Positions 34,312 through 45,443 of a DNA stretch of 64,000 nt are shown here, piece after piece. The notes beneath the pieces are model-generated. The model did not search any database. It was not told where the DNA came from and saw nothing but the letters and a program-made list of their open reading frames with translations. Numbering within the stretch: the first letter of the stretch is position 1; each line of letters begins with the position of its first letter. The translations under genes and the position numbers were made by a program. Source of the stretch: Phycisphaerae bacterium (GTDB lineage Bacteria > Planctomycetota > Phycisphaerae > Phycisphaerales > Phycisphaeraceae); assembly GCA_030432595.1 (NCBI GenBank), contig JAUIGU010000006.1, forward strand, positions 1 to 64,000, in the 5' to 3' direction.

Positions 34312-34384
34312 AGCCGCAGGCCAACGGCCTGCGCGTCCGTCCGTCCGTCCATCCAAGATACGCGCAGGCCGTTGGCCTGCGGCT
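34312..34384. repeat. Perfect inverted repeat with 25-base arms and CCGT-rich spacer
   Basis: The arm 34312-34336 is the exact reverse complement of 34360-34384; the 23-base spacer contains CCGTCCGTCCGT. Each arm also contains the shorter palindrome CAGGCCAACGGCCTG. The type is common in planctomycete intergenic DNA. It lies just past the stop of the epimerase gene (34401) and before rpmA on the same strand, so it may end epimerase transcription. Confidence 0.9.
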
Positions 34385-34400
34385 GTGAAGTCAGGCACCG

Positions 34401-35297
34401 TCAGGCGGGGGGTGCCGCGTCATCCTGACGGGTGGCTTGGGGCGTCCAGCCGTACTTCCGCGACAAGTCCGAGCCGTCAATCACGGAGTATTCGCTCAGC
34501 TCGCCGACCACGGGGGTGCCGGGGAAATAGGTCGCGGCGATCTGGTCGGCTGTAAGGTTCGTGTGGTTGTCGTCGGACGCGGGCATCACGCAGTCGTAGC
34601 CGGGCTTCATCCGTTCGAGCAGCGTCCGGAACAGGTCGGCCGCGTCGTCCAGATCGATCCACGAAAAACCCTCGTCCAAATACATGTGCTTGCCCCAGCC
34701 GCGTTCGCGGGCGTCGTCAAGGTCGAAGCGTCGGAACCCGTCGATCGGCCCGGGGTGGGTCCACGGCAGGCGCACCGCCACCGCGGCCAGGTCGGGCGTG
34801 TCGCGGACGTGGAGTTTCAGCAGCATTTCGCCGGCGACTTTGCTCAGGCCGTAGCCGTTGGTCGGATTGATCGGCGTGTCCGCGGTCAACGGCAGCGAAG
34901 GCACGGGCGAGGGCGCGATGGTCTCGCCGGCCAGCGTCCGGCTGCCGCTGATGGCTTGGATCGAGCTGGCGAACACGATCCTGCGGACGCCGTGCTCCAC
35001 CGCGGCCTCGAACGCGTGGCTGTTCATCGCCGTGTTTTCGGGCAAAACCCGGTGCGGCGCCACGGCCCGGACATGCGGGTGGTTGCCCAGGTGGACCAAC
35101 GCCTCGGCCCCGGCGAACCGGTCGTAGACGCACGGGCGGTCCAGCAGGTCGATCACGGCCTGCTGGACGCCTTGGATGTTCTTCAACTCCGGGCAGAGCC
35201 GCTGGTCCAGGCCGATCACGTCGTGGCCCGCGGCCGCCAACGCCTTGACGACGGCCTGCCCGATCCGCCCTGCCGACCCGGTGACCACGGTACGCAT
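34401..35297 (-). CDS. NAD-dependent epimerase/dehydratase family protein
   Basis: A 298-residue extended short-chain dehydrogenase. It starts [16 protein letters not shown], giving the Rossmann motif GxxGxxG in the first 13 residues. The catalytic set appears as SSIQAISG and YGLSK (Y-x3-K). The C-terminal half resembles sugar-nucleotide epimerases and uronate dehydrogenases; the exact substrate is not clear. I placed the start at 35297, directly at the Rossmann strand; a frame to 35327 adds ten residues without family support. No sugar-pathway neighbours are adjacent. Confidence 0.85.
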   Translation of the reverse strand: MRTVVTGSAGRIGQAVVKALAAAGHDVIGLDQRLCPELKNIQGVQQAVIDLLDRPCVYDRFAGAEALVHLGNHPHVRAVAPHRVLPENTAMNSHAFEAAVEHGVRRIVFASSIQAISGSRTLAGETIAPSPVPSLPLTADTPINPTNGYGLSKVAGEMLLKLHVRDTPDLAAVAVRLPWTHPGPIDGFRRFDLDDARERGWGKHMYLDEGFSWIDLDDAADLFRTLLERMKPGYDCVMPASDDNHTNLTADQIAATYFPGTPVVGELSEYSVIDGSDLSRKYGWTPQATRQDDAAPPA

Positions 35298-35644
35298 GGG
35301 CGGGAGTCTAAATGAATTCGGACGCACCGCCCTGCCCGGCCCGTCAATTGGGGGTGACCCTGAAGGACCGAGAAAACCGCGCCTCCGTCGGTCGCAGGCG
35401 GGAGAATCGCGGCGGGCTCGCGAGGCGGTCCGCGGTGGGTCCGGATCAATGCAACACCAGCGCTTAACTGCGCTTGCGACAGCCGGGGGGTCAAGGTAGG
35501 CTGATCGACCGGCTCAGCCGAACCGTCCCGGAAACGTGGGTTTCCGGCCGGCCTGAACGCCGCTCGGTTCGACCCTTCGTATCGGTCGAACACCCCGCGC
35601 CCCACCATTATTCGAAGCCGGACCCGCTTATCGGAGGCCTAGTC
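35298..35644. other. Divergent intergenic region, epimerase and secretin
   Basis: 347 bases without a gene. The plus-strand secretin is preceded by GGAGG at 35633-35637; no clear -35/-10 pair, long repeat or operator was seen. Confidence 0.4.
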
Positions 35645-38600
35645 TTGCTGAACCGTCCTGCATTTGCGGTTGTTGTGACTTTTTGTGCCGGCATGGGCCT
35701 GACCCTCGCCACGTCGCCGCCGGCCCGGGCTCAGAACGGCGAGCCAAGCGCCGCCGAGCTGTACCAGAACGGCCTGTCCGACCTCGAGGCTGGGCAGATC
35801 GAAGCCGCCAAGGCCCAGCTCTACCGCGTCGATCCGATGCAGCTGCCCAAGGAGCAGCGCGTCCGGCTGTACGAGGCGCTCAAGCAGCTCGACGCCGCCG
35901 ACGCCGGCACGGTCACCGCGCCGACGACCACGGACGCCGCGACCCCGCCGGTTTCGACCGAAGCGCCCGCCTCGTCGATGGAGCGTCTCGAGGCCGCCGC
36001 CACCGCCCCGCCGCGCGAAGCCGCCGCGATCTACGCCGAGGTCGCCGCCGACGCGTCGGACCCCGACGCCGCGGCCGTTGCCCAGGCCCGCCTCGCACAG
36101 CTCAACCGCGAGCAGGACGCCAAGACCATGCAGGCCAAGCGCCTGCTGGACGAAGCCTCGGACCAGCTCGCCGCCGGCGACCTCGCACTCGCGCAGGCGT
36201 CGCTCGAAGCGGCGCGTGACTTGGACGCCCAACTCGGCTGGTTCGACCAGCAGCGCCTGCAGAGCCAGCTCGACGTGATCGCCGAGCAGCGCACGCAGAT
36301 CGCCGCCAATCAGGCCGACCGCGCCGACACCGCCCAGGCCCGCGCCGACGAAGCCGCCCGCGGCGCCGCCGGCGACCAAGACCCCGCGCTGGCCGCCGCC
36401 CTCGCCGACGCCGAGGCCGCCCGCAACGACGCCGAAGTCGCCCGCCGGCAGGCCCGCGCCGCCGTCGCCAACGCCGCGTCGGCCAAAACCAACGACGTAC
36501 CCGCCGCCTCGGGCGAACTGATCCGCCAGGCCCAGCTCGCCTACGCCCAGGACCTCGCCGCCAACGCCGCCGACGCCCAGCGCCAGGGCTACCACGACCT
36601 GGCCATCAACCTCTACAACGAAGCCACCGAGCTCGACCCCAACAACGAGCAACTCAAAGGCCGGCTCGACGCCGCCGTCCAGGCCCGCGACGCGAAGCAG
36701 GCCCCGCTCAGCCCGCTTGAGGAGCAGCAGCGGCTCGACGCGATCCAGCGTCAGGCCGCCGAGATCGCCTACGAAAACGCGATGAACGAGGCCCGCGCCG
36801 CGCTCGGCGTCAACGACTTCGCCGCCGCCAACGACGCCGTCGCCAACGCGAAGATCGCCCTGGACCGCAACGCCCGGCTGTACGCCACCGCCGCCTACAA
36901 CCAGCGCCGCGCCGCCGCCAACGACCTGGCCGTCTCGATCCAGCAGCGGCAGGAGCAGTTCCTCCTGACCCAGAAGGAGAACGACGCCCGCATCCGCGAG
37001 GGCAACGAAGAACAGGCGATCTACGACGCCGAACGCGCCCAGCGCGAGAAGATCAAGGAGCTCATCGTCGAGGCCCGCGCCCTGCAGCGCCAGATGCGGC
37101 AGGAAGAGGCCCTGGTCGTGATCAACCAGGCGCTGTCCCTGGACCCGCAGAACATCCCCGCCCAGGCGATCCGCGACATCCTCGAAGACCTGATCGTCCT
37201 CCGTGATCAGCGTGACTTCCGCCGGCAGCGCGACGTCATGATCGGCCGGCACTCCGCGCTGAACCTCGAAGCCACCATCCCCTACGACGATCTGCTGGTC
37301 TACCCCACCGACTGGCCGCAACTCACCCAGCGCCGGCTCGAGGCCCTCGACGTCACCGGCGGCGAATCCCGCCAGAACCGCGAAGCCAGCCTCAAGCTCG
37401 ACACCCCCGTCCCCGTCAACTTCGAGGCCAACCCCCTCGAAGCGGTCATCAGCTACCTCCGCACCACCACCGGCGTGAACATCTTCGTCAACTGGCCCGC
37501 GCTGAACTTCGAGGGCATCGAAGAGGACATGCCCATCACCCTCCAGCTCGCCGAGGTCCCCGCCCGCACCGCGCTGGACAAGGTCCTCCAGCTCGCCAAC
37601 GCCGCGTCCGGCACGACCAACATCGCCACCTACTCCATCATCGATGGCGTCGTCGAGGTCTCCACCCAGTCCGAACTCAACCGCACCACCGAGGCCCGCG
37701 TCTACGACATCCGCGACCTGCTCGTCCAAGTCCCCAACTTCACCGACGCGCCCGAGTTCGAGCTCGGCGAAGCCCTCCAGGGCGGCGGCGGGGCCGGCGG
37801 CGGCGGCGGTGGCCAGTCCATCTTCGGCGACACCGACGAGGACGACGACGACGAAGACGAAGAGCGCGAAGAACTGATCGAGCAGATCATCACCATCATC
37901 CAGGACTCCGTCGGCACCATCGACGAGTGGGAAAGCCTCGACTCCACCGTCCAGGAACTCAACGGCAACCTCATCATCAAGACCACCCCCCAGAACCACC
38001 GCCAGATCGTCGGCGTCCTGGGCGACCTCCGCGAGCAGCGCGCCACCCAGATCAACGTCGAGGCCCGCTTCCTCCTGGTCGACAATAACTTCCTCGAAGA
38101 GTTCGGCGTCGACCTGGACTTCCGTTACAAGTCCACGGGCAACTTCAGCCCCATCGTCGTCGAGCAGGACTCCATCGGCCTCGGCCAACGCGGCGGCACC
38201 TCGCTCACCCCGGGCCGCTTCGGCGCCGGCGGCGGCGACGTCGCCCCCAACGCCCTGTCCCTGGGCGTCTCCTTCATCGACGACCTCGAGGTCGACCTCC
38301 TGGTCAACGCCACCCAGGCCCACAACCGCTCGCTCACCCTCACCGCCCCGCGCGTCACCTTCTTCAACGGCCAACGCGCCTACGTCCTGGTCGCCCGGCA
38401 GATCGCCTTCATCTCCGACCTCGAACCCGTCCCCGACACCAACTCCTTCGACGTCACCACCGCCGTGGTCAACTCCGGCGTCGTCCTCGACGTCGAGGGC
38501 ACCGTTTCCGCCGACCGACGCTACGTCACCATGACCATGCGGCCCTCGCTGGCCACCCTCCAGGAACCGATCGACCAGATCCGTATCACCGGCGCCTCCG

Positions 38601-38944
38601 ACGGCGGCGACCTCGGCGGCGGGGCCGTCTTCGAGGGCTTCATCCAGCTCCCCGAGCTCGAAGTCACCCAGGTCCGCTCCACCGTCTCCGTCCCCGACAA
38701 GGGCACCCTCCTCCTGGGCGGTCAGCGCCTCGTCGGCGAGGTCGAACTCGAAGCCGGCGTCCCCGTGCTCTCGAAGCTCCCCATCCTCAACCGCCTCTTC
38801 ACCAACACTTCGACCGTCAAGGACGAACGCACCCTCCTCATCCTCATCAAGCCCACCATCATCCTCCAGTCCGAGCAGGAAGAACTCCTCTTCCCCGGCC
38901 TCAACGACGACCCGGCCAAGTACAACGTCGGCAACGCGTTCTAA
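35645..38944 (+). CDS. Large secretin (type II secretion / type IV pilus outer-membrane pore)
   Basis: A 1099-residue outer-membrane channel protein. The start is TTG at 35645, seven bases past GGAGG (35633-35637); no suitable ATG exists. A signal peptide (to about ARAQ, residue 29) is followed by about 550 residues of Ala/Gln/Glu-rich coiled coil with TPR-like units, unusual for secretins. Then come N-type domains (VPVNFEANPLEAVISYLRTT), a glycine-rich loop with IFGDTDEDDD, and the secretin pore (NVEARFLLVDNNFLEEFGVD, NGQRAYVLVARQIAF, VPDKGTLLLGGQ) ending LSKLPILNRLF, the family hallmark. It is probably the exit pore for the machine encoded at 46703-57158. A terminator follows at 39046. Confidence 0.92.
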   Translation: MLNRPAFAVVVTFCAGMGLTLATSPPARAQNGEPSAAELYQNGLSDLEAGQIEAAKAQLYRVDPMQLPKEQRVRLYEALKQLDAADAGTVTAPTTTDAATPPVSTEAPASSMERLEAAATAPPREAAAIYAEVAADASDPDAAAVAQARLAQLNREQDAKTMQAKRLLDEASDQLAAGDLALAQASLEAARDLDAQLGWFDQQRLQSQLDVIAEQRTQIAANQADRADTAQARADEAARGAAGDQDPALAAALADAEAARNDAEVARRQARAAVANAASAKTNDVPAASGELIRQAQLAYAQDLAANAADAQRQGYHDLAINLYNEATELDPNNEQLKGRLDAAVQARDAKQAPLSPLEEQQRLDAIQRQAAEIAYENAMNEARAALGVNDFAAANDAVANAKIALDRNARLYATAAYNQRRAAANDLAVSIQQRQEQFLLTQKENDARIREGNEEQAIYDAERAQREKIKELIVEARALQRQMRQEEALVVINQALSLDPQNIPAQAIRDILEDLIVLRDQRDFRRQRDVMIGRHSALNLEATIPYDDLLVYPTDWPQLTQRRLEALDVTGGESRQNREASLKLDTPVPVNFEANPLEAVISYLRTTTGVNIFVNWPALNFEGIEEDMPITLQLAEVPARTALDKVLQLANAASGTTNIATYSIIDGVVEVSTQSELNRTTEARVYDIRDLLVQVPNFTDAPEFELGEALQGGGGAGGGGGGQSIFGDTDEDDDDEDEEREELIEQIITIIQDSVGTIDEWESLDSTVQELNGNLIIKTTPQNHRQIVGVLGDLREQRATQINVEARFLLVDNNFLEEFGVDLDFRYKSTGNFSPIVVEQDSIGLGQRGGTSLTPGRFGAGGGDVAPNALSLGVSFIDDLEVDLLVNATQAHNRSLTLTAPRVTFFNGQRAYVLVARQIAFISDLEPVPDTNSFDVTTAVVNSGVVLDVEGTVSADRRYVTMTMRPSLATLQEPIDQIRITGASDGGDLGGGAVFEGFIQLPELEVTQVRSTVSVPDKGTLLLGGQRLVGEVELEAGVPVLSKLPILNRLFTNTSTVKDERTLLILIKPTIILQSEQEELLFPGLNDDPAKYNVGNAF

Positions 38945-39045
38945 AAAAATCAATCCTCCCCCACCGGGGGAGGTGGCCGGCGCAGCCGGTCGGACGGGGC
39001 GCGTCTCAAAACCCTCGCCTCTAGCCACAAACCCAAACCCACCCA

Positions 39046-39074
39046 GCCCCGCCACCCCGGCGGGGCTTTTCTTT
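39046..39074 (+). terminator. Rho-independent terminator after the secretin gene
   Basis: GCCCCGCC (39046-39053) pairs with GGCGGGGC (39059-39066) around an ACCCC loop and is followed by TTTTCTTT. It lies about 100 bases past the stop at 38944. Confidence 0.88.
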
Positions 39075-39170
39075 GCGCGACCACGCACGACACCGATCCG
39101 CCGCCCCCAAGTCGCTCCGCCGGTTAATCCGGCCAACCCGGCGCACAAACCCGGCACATGGCCCAGAGGT

Positions 39171-40193
39171 ATGAAGCCCCATACCGCCTCCGCGCTCTCT
39201 CCCGCCGCCCCCCTTCCCCTTCCGCCCGCGCTGGCCACGCTCGACCAGCGCCCCTCCTGGCTGACCTCCGCCACCGGCCGATCCCGCGCCCACGCCCCCA
39301 AACTCGACCGCGCCGCCTGCCTCTCCGTCACCGCCAGCCAGCTCGCCAAACGCGTCCACCCCCAGGATTGGAAACCGGTCGGGAAACCGGTCGGCCCCAC
39401 CCAGCTCAATAAACACGCCGGGACACGCCACGCAGAACGTGAAGTCCCGACCGCCGGCCACACCTCTCCCGCAAACCGGCGCACCCCCGCCGCCTACCAC
39501 CACGGCCTCCCCCGCGCTCCCTGGCGCAACCTCCGCGCCCGCGCCGAACTGCGCGCCACCGTCACCCTCCACGCCTACGACCTCGAAGACCTCTTCGCCC
39601 GCCGCCCGGCCCGCCCCCTCGCCGGCGACTACCGCACCGCCCGCGCCAACGCCATGCGCTGGCCCGACCAGCGAAACGCAGGACCGAAAGAAAACGCAGG
39701 AAAATCAGAAAACGCAAGAAACGCAGGAAACGCGGAAACCGCCGCCGCAACCCACCCCTCGGCCGCCGCGTGCATCCATCCGCCATCCGCCATCGCCCAT
39801 CCGCCATTCCTGGACCACGGCCTCCCCGCCAACCCCAACCGCTCCGGCATCAAACACCTCGGCCTGCCCCGGTTTTGGTCCCAGCAAATCACCCTTGAAA
39901 AACACCGCCACCACCCCACGCTGCTCTACCCCTACCTCATCTGCCCGGCCACCAAACAGCGCTGCAAGACGCTCCTGCTCCCCCTGGCGACGCAGGCCGA
40001 GCTGCGCGACGCCGCCCTGGCCCACGCCTGGCTGACCACCATCTACGACCCCGCCCCCACCCACCTCCGCCGACAACTGCAACCCCACGCCACCCGCCTG
40101 ATCGAGCGCTACGAAACCCTCTTCCCCCCACGCCAACTCCGCAGTCGCGAAAGCATGCGCATCACCTACGGCGAAGCCCGCCGCAAAACTTAG
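39171..40193 (+). CDS. Unknown basic protein with Cys-pair motif and simple repeats
   Basis: About 340 residues if started at ATG 39171; the true start is uncertain. The C-terminal 120 residues look like a conserved domain: GIKHLGLPRFWSQQITLEK, then YLICPATKQRCKTLLLP, whose CPATKQRC recalls the zinc-ribbon-like hypothetical proteins of other bacteria with a CPxTGxRCxxLYLP phrase. A region at about 39445-39660 (AYHHGLPRAPWRNLRARAEL) also reads as protein. Between them lies low-complexity sequence made of repeats (AAACGCAGGAAA-type and GCCATCC-type units, 39670-39815). No membrane helix or signal. Function unknown; codon use fits the neighbours. Confidence 0.5.
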   Translation: MKPHTASALSPAAPLPLPPALATLDQRPSWLTSATGRSRAHAPKLDRAACLSVTASQLAKRVHPQDWKPVGKPVGPTQLNKHAGTRHAEREVPTAGHTSPANRRTPAAYHHGLPRAPWRNLRARAELRATVTLHAYDLEDLFARRPARPLAGDYRTARANAMRWPDQRNAGPKENAGKSENARNAGNAETAAATHPSAAACIHPPSAIAHPPFLDHGLPANPNRSGIKHLGLPRFWSQQITLEKHRHHPTLLYPYLICPATKQRCKTLLLPLATQAELRDAALAHAWLTTIYDPAPTHLRRQLQPHATRLIERYETLFPPRQLRSRESMRITYGEARRKT

Positions 40194-40235
40194 CCCTGAG
40201 CCAATGGGGTTTATTCACGGTTGGCCCAAGGCTAA
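40190..40235. terminator. Hairpin between convergent genes
   Basis: Arms 40190-40204 and 40221-40235 match in 13 of 15 positions when folded. The left arm includes the TAG stop of the plus-strand gene. It lies between two converging genes and may stop transcription from both sides. No strong T run. Confidence 0.5.
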
Positions 40236-40255
40236 GTTGATATGGCGATGCGGCG

Positions 40256-43200
40256 TCAATCGTCGAACATCGAAGTTTGTTGTGCGTCGTCGCGATCGCG
40301 AGGCGGTTTCCGGCACGGCGCGTTGCGGGCCGGTCGGTCCGGCAGGTCGGACACCTCGAACAAAGGGCCCGCGAGGACTTCATCGAGCAGTTCGGCCTGT
40401 TGGGGGTAGACGGCAAGCGTGGCCTCCAGCACCCACAACAATTCCAAGAACTGCGTGGTCATCGCCGGCGTCCAGCGCTCGGGCCGAATCTCGTCCAACG
40501 ACGAGCTCGTACGCCCGGACCGCTCGGCCATCCGGTATCCCAGCCACGACTGCACCACCATCAGCCCGGAGACCTCGAAATCCCACACCGCCGGCGAGAC
40601 CGGGGCGAACACGCCTGCGCCGTCTTCAAATAGGTTCTGCGCGCCGACGCGGATCGACGAGGTTTCCGCGTCGTAGTCGAAATGCTCGGGGTAGCGATCC
40701 GGAGCATCCGGCACCGCCACGACGCACCGTGCCTTCCCCCGCGGGACGTTCCCGAGCATTTCGCCTTCGGGCACAAAGCGCTGGCCGTAGGTGTGCAGAT
40801 GAATCAGCGTCCGACCGATCTTCGCCGCTTCCTCGAACAGATTCGCGTCGCGCGTCAGCGGGACGCGGACTTCGCAGGCTTCGAGTTCGTCCCAGAATGA
40901 CGAGGTGTAGTGCGGGTGCGCGAGTACGCCGTAGACGTAGGCCGCGAAATCCTCCGCGGTCACCTTCCGAGCATACGCCGCGGTCAGATAGTCCAGCAAT
41001 CCCGGCCAGACGTTCGGGTGTTCCGCGGCGCCGTCACGATATAGCGGAATCGAGTCTTTTGCGCCGTAGGAACCACGGAAAAAATGAAGATCAGGTATGT
41101 CGCCTGAAGCCGTTAACGCTGGCCCTGCCCCGAGAGGGTTACTTGACAACGATCCCAAAAAAACCTGCTTTTTGCTGCCCGTCGCCCAAAGGTCAGGCTT
41201 TACATAATCTGCAACACGATTGTCTGCAATCAACCATTGCCGGTCAAACGAACGATACGCATAGGGGCGGATTCCAAGCATCGGCGTATCAACATCAAGC
41301 TCACTGATTGCAGGTTGACGATGCTCAGTGAATACCGGCCCAACCTGTTTGTCGATTCTCCGGTCACGAGTTTCCTTGAATGCATCTGCCCGATTGCTTG
41401 ACCGCAGCAATTCAGCCCAACGCTTTTCAAGCACAGGCTTCGAAGCACCGATCGGCCAAGTTCGTTTGATCTGCGCCCCGGAGTGCTGCCAGGGAAACAG
41501 GTCGCGGAGTTCGGGCCACTGAGCGAATTTGCCGGCGGTGGCGGGGGTGAACGGGTCGAGCCAGCCGTCGGGTGCGCGTTGGTCGGCGACGCCCTCGAGC
41601 GAATTCAGTGAATCGAGAGCGTCGAACTTCTCGGCGCGTGTCCCGCGTACCCGGCGGTAGTACACCTCTGCCGGGTGTTCCGGGTTGGCGGCGCCGACGC
41701 GGTAGCCCAGGGTGATACAGACCGGGGTCTGGATGGCGAAGACGTTGTCTTCTTTGCGGGTGCCGCGGCCCTCGCCGCCGAGGTCGAGGATGTAGACCGC
41801 GTCGCACTGCTCGCGAAGCATTTTACGGACCCCTACGAACGCGTCGCCGGTCAGGAAACTCGACGCGGTGATGAACGAGACGACGCCTGGGCCTTCCGGT
41901 CCGCCGCTGCCGTCGGTCGTGCACTCGAACGTCTTCCAGAGCGCCCAGCGCCAGAAGTAGACGTAGAGGTTGTAGAGGTTCTTGAGGTCGCCGCCGTGCC
42001 CGGCGCGCCGGGCGGGTTCGAGGAAGTCTTCGAGAATGGGCTGGCCGGGGTCGTCGGGGTCGCCGTGTCGGACCCAGGCACCGGTGCGTCCGCGGTCGAC
42101 CGCGGGGTTGGTGGAGGCTTCGTGGCGGTCGTAGGGCGGGTTGCCGAGGCACACGAGGATCGGGCGGTCGTTCTTGACTTCCAGGGCGCGGCGGTGCTGT
42201 TCGCCGATGACGCGGTGGTAGGCGGAGACGAACTGCGGCTCGGTGCGGGGCGACTCCAGGGTGTCGGTGAGGAGAACCGAAAGCCCCGAGTCGGGGATGG
42301 CGCCCTTGAACCGTTGGATGGCTTGCGACAGCCGGAGTTCGGCGACGGCGTAAGGGCCGACGAGCCGCTCGAAGCCGTGCAGGGTGGAGGCGAGTTGGGA
42401 GGCGACGCCGGCCATCGCGCCGCGGCCCTGATTGCGCCAGGCGGTGTCCAGCGCATGGTCGATGACCCCGAGCAAATAGGTCCCGGTGCCCATCGCCGGG
42501 TCGAGCGTGTTCACGGAAGGATCGGCGAAACCGGCGGGCTTGCCCAATCGGGTTTTGAGCAGGTGATCGATCAGGCGGACCTGGCAGCGGACGACCTGCA
42601 CCGGCGTGTAGTAGACGCCGGCGTCCTTGCGGAGCTTCTTGTCGTACGCCGCGAGGAAGTCTTCGTAGAAGTAGGTCCACGGGTCGTCGGGCCTTAGCGA
42701 GAGTTCTTCGATCAGCCGCGGCTCGTTCTCGGGGCTGGCCTGCATCACTGCCGGCTCCACAGCGGCGATCACGCGTCGCAATACATCAAGCGAGGTGGCG
42801 ATGCGTTGAACTGTGTCTTCGTCGGTCAGCACTTCCAAAGCGCGGCTCAGCAGGCCGTGCTGGGACCGTAATCGGTTCACCGCGTCGTCGAGGTCCTGGC
42901 TCCGCCAGCCTTCCGACCGGGAGAGCAGCAGTGCGAAGGTAACGGTCTGGGCGTAGGCGTCGGCGAACTGCGGCTCCGTGGCGTCGGGGAACAGCAACTC
43001 CTGCCAGTCTCGCTTCAGTTCCTGAAGGGCTGAACCAGGCCTGGTCAAGGCGTCAACGACCTCGTCGCGCAACAGTCGGCAGAGCGGAGCGATCAACTCG
43101 GCCAGTTCTTCGGCGGTGGACGGGACGACCGGCTGCCACTGGAAGAAATCGAGCAGGATTTGGCCGATTGCGGTTGCGTCTTCCTGAGTAATCGCTTCGG

Positions 43201-43624
43201 CCCCGTCGTCAACGATGTCCCCCGAGATGTGAACGATCTTGCCTTTCAGCTTGCCCGTGCGGTACAGCGCCCATTCGTTGCCATCGGTGTAGATCAGGTT
43301 GGGCAGTGCGGCGAAGCGTGTCCACTGTTCCTTGTCCCGACCTCGGTATTTCGAGGTCCGTGCGCCGGCGCCCGGTTTTTTGAGTTCGACGTGTCCCGTC
43401 AAGGGGCCGGCGACGGCGACCGCAAAGTCCGGTCGGCCGATCGCGCGAACGGCCGACTCGCCTTTAACGAGTACCTCCAAATTGAATTGGTCCGCCGCGG
43501 ATTTGAGAAGGGCCTCGACGCCCGCACGGAGTTGCTCTTCGGGTTCGCCGCGCACCGCGGATTGGAGCTTTTCGGAAACCCCGGCGGCAAATGCTTGGAC
43601 TGCTTGTAGCCAAGCCTGTGGCAT
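40256..43624 (-). CDS. Single-chain restriction-modification enzyme (type ISP/IIG-like)
   Basis: A 1122-residue enzyme combining DNA cleavage, adenine methylation and recognition. Near the N-terminus a PD-(D/E)xK nuclease is visible: P65-D66, then E80-x-K82. The N6-adenine methyltransferase has motif I DPAMGTGTYLLG (from D375) and motif IV NPPY (495-498). The rest resembles the specificity domain of type ISP enzymes. The SF2 helicase found between nuclease and methylase in LlaBIII-type ISP enzymes (about 1580 residues) is absent, so it should act more like a type IIG enzyme. No separate methylase, specificity or cognate gene is adjacent. The part at about residues 725-860 is coded by DNA visibly lower in GC than the rest. 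Confidence 0.88.
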   Translation of the reverse strand: MPQAWLQAVQAFAAGVSEKLQSAVRGEPEEQLRAGVEALLKSAADQFNLEVLVKGESAVRAIGRPDFAVAVAGPLTGHVELKKPGAGARTSKYRGRDKEQWTRFAALPNLIYTDGNEWALYRTGKLKGKIVHISGDIVDDGAEAITQEDATAIGQILLDFFQWQPVVPSTAEELAELIAPLCRLLRDEVVDALTRPGSALQELKRDWQELLFPDATEPQFADAYAQTVTFALLLSRSEGWRSQDLDDAVNRLRSQHGLLSRALEVLTDEDTVQRIATSLDVLRRVIAAVEPAVMQASPENEPRLIEELSLRPDDPWTYFYEDFLAAYDKKLRKDAGVYYTPVQVVRCQVRLIDHLLKTRLGKPAGFADPSVNTLDPAMGTGTYLLGVIDHALDTAWRNQGRGAMAGVASQLASTLHGFERLVGPYAVAELRLSQAIQRFKGAIPDSGLSVLLTDTLESPRTEPQFVSAYHRVIGEQHRRALEVKNDRPILVCLGNPPYDRHEASTNPAVDRGRTGAWVRHGDPDDPGQPILEDFLEPARRAGHGGDLKNLYNLYVYFWRWALWKTFECTTDGSGGPEGPGVVSFITASSFLTGDAFVGVRKMLREQCDAVYILDLGGEGRGTRKEDNVFAIQTPVCITLGYRVGAANPEHPAEVYYRRVRGTRAEKFDALDSLNSLEGVADQRAPDGWLDPFTPATAGKFAQWPELRDLFPWQHSGAQIKRTWPIGASKPVLEKRWAELLRSSNRADAFKETRDRRIDKQVGPVFTEHRQPAISELDVDTPMLGIRPYAYRSFDRQWLIADNRVADYVKPDLWATGSKKQVFLGSLSSNPLGAGPALTASGDIPDLHFFRGSYGAKDSIPLYRDGAAEHPNVWPGLLDYLTAAYARKVTAEDFAAYVYGVLAHPHYTSSFWDELEACEVRVPLTRDANLFEEAAKIGRTLIHLHTYGQRFVPEGEMLGNVPRGKARCVVAVPDAPDRYPEHFDYDAETSSIRVGAQNLFEDGAGVFAPVSPAVWDFEVSGLMVVQSWLGYRMAERSGRTSSSLDEIRPERWTPAMTTQFLELLWVLEATLAVYPQQAELLDEVLAGPLFEVSDLPDRPARNAPCRKPPRDRDDAQQTSMFDD

Positions 43625-43686
43625 GAGGTGATTATCGGCTTCAAGTGAAAAGGCCCGCCATTTCTGACGCCAAGAACATCGCGCAA

Positions 43687-43717
43687 CGAAAAACCCGCCG
43701 CTTTCGCGACGGGTTTA
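43687..43717 (-). terminator. Terminator of the 16S transcription unit
   Basis: AAACCCG-c-CGC and GCG-a-CGGGTTT pair around TTTC (43691-43717). On the minus strand TTTTTCG follows. It ends the 16S transcript about 220 bases past the mature 3' end, with no 23S gene before it. Confidence 0.85.
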
Positions 43718-43734
43718 CCTGTGTCTGTTGGCAG

Positions 43735-43749
43735 GTGAACAGTTGGGTA
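43735..43749 (-). other. 3' arm of the pre-16S processing stem
   Basis: On the plus strand GTGAACAGTTGGGTA. It is perfectly complementary (15 of 15) to the leader segment at 45809-45823. The pair brackets the 16S gene as RNase III processing stems do in other bacteria. Confidence 0.75.
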
Positions 43750-43929
43750 GTGCCTTCGCCGTGCGTTGCCGCACGACTTTCCGTACTCGAGGGGTCTGCC
43801 TCGCGGCAGACTCAGATGGGTCGCCCTTTCGGACGACTCGGACGGACGAGGGTGTGTTGACGGTCGTGGGGCGGATCGCTCCGCACCGGCTGCGGGCAGC
43901 CGGTTGGACCCACGTCTACGTATATCCCG

Positions 43930-45443
<1,514 letters not shown>

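Noticed and set aside
35639-39484. A 1281-residue open frame on the minus strand
   Set aside because: It lies fully antisense to the secretin gene, whose domains are recognised; the frame is open only because of high GC and codon bias and shows monotonous Gly/Val/Glu composition.
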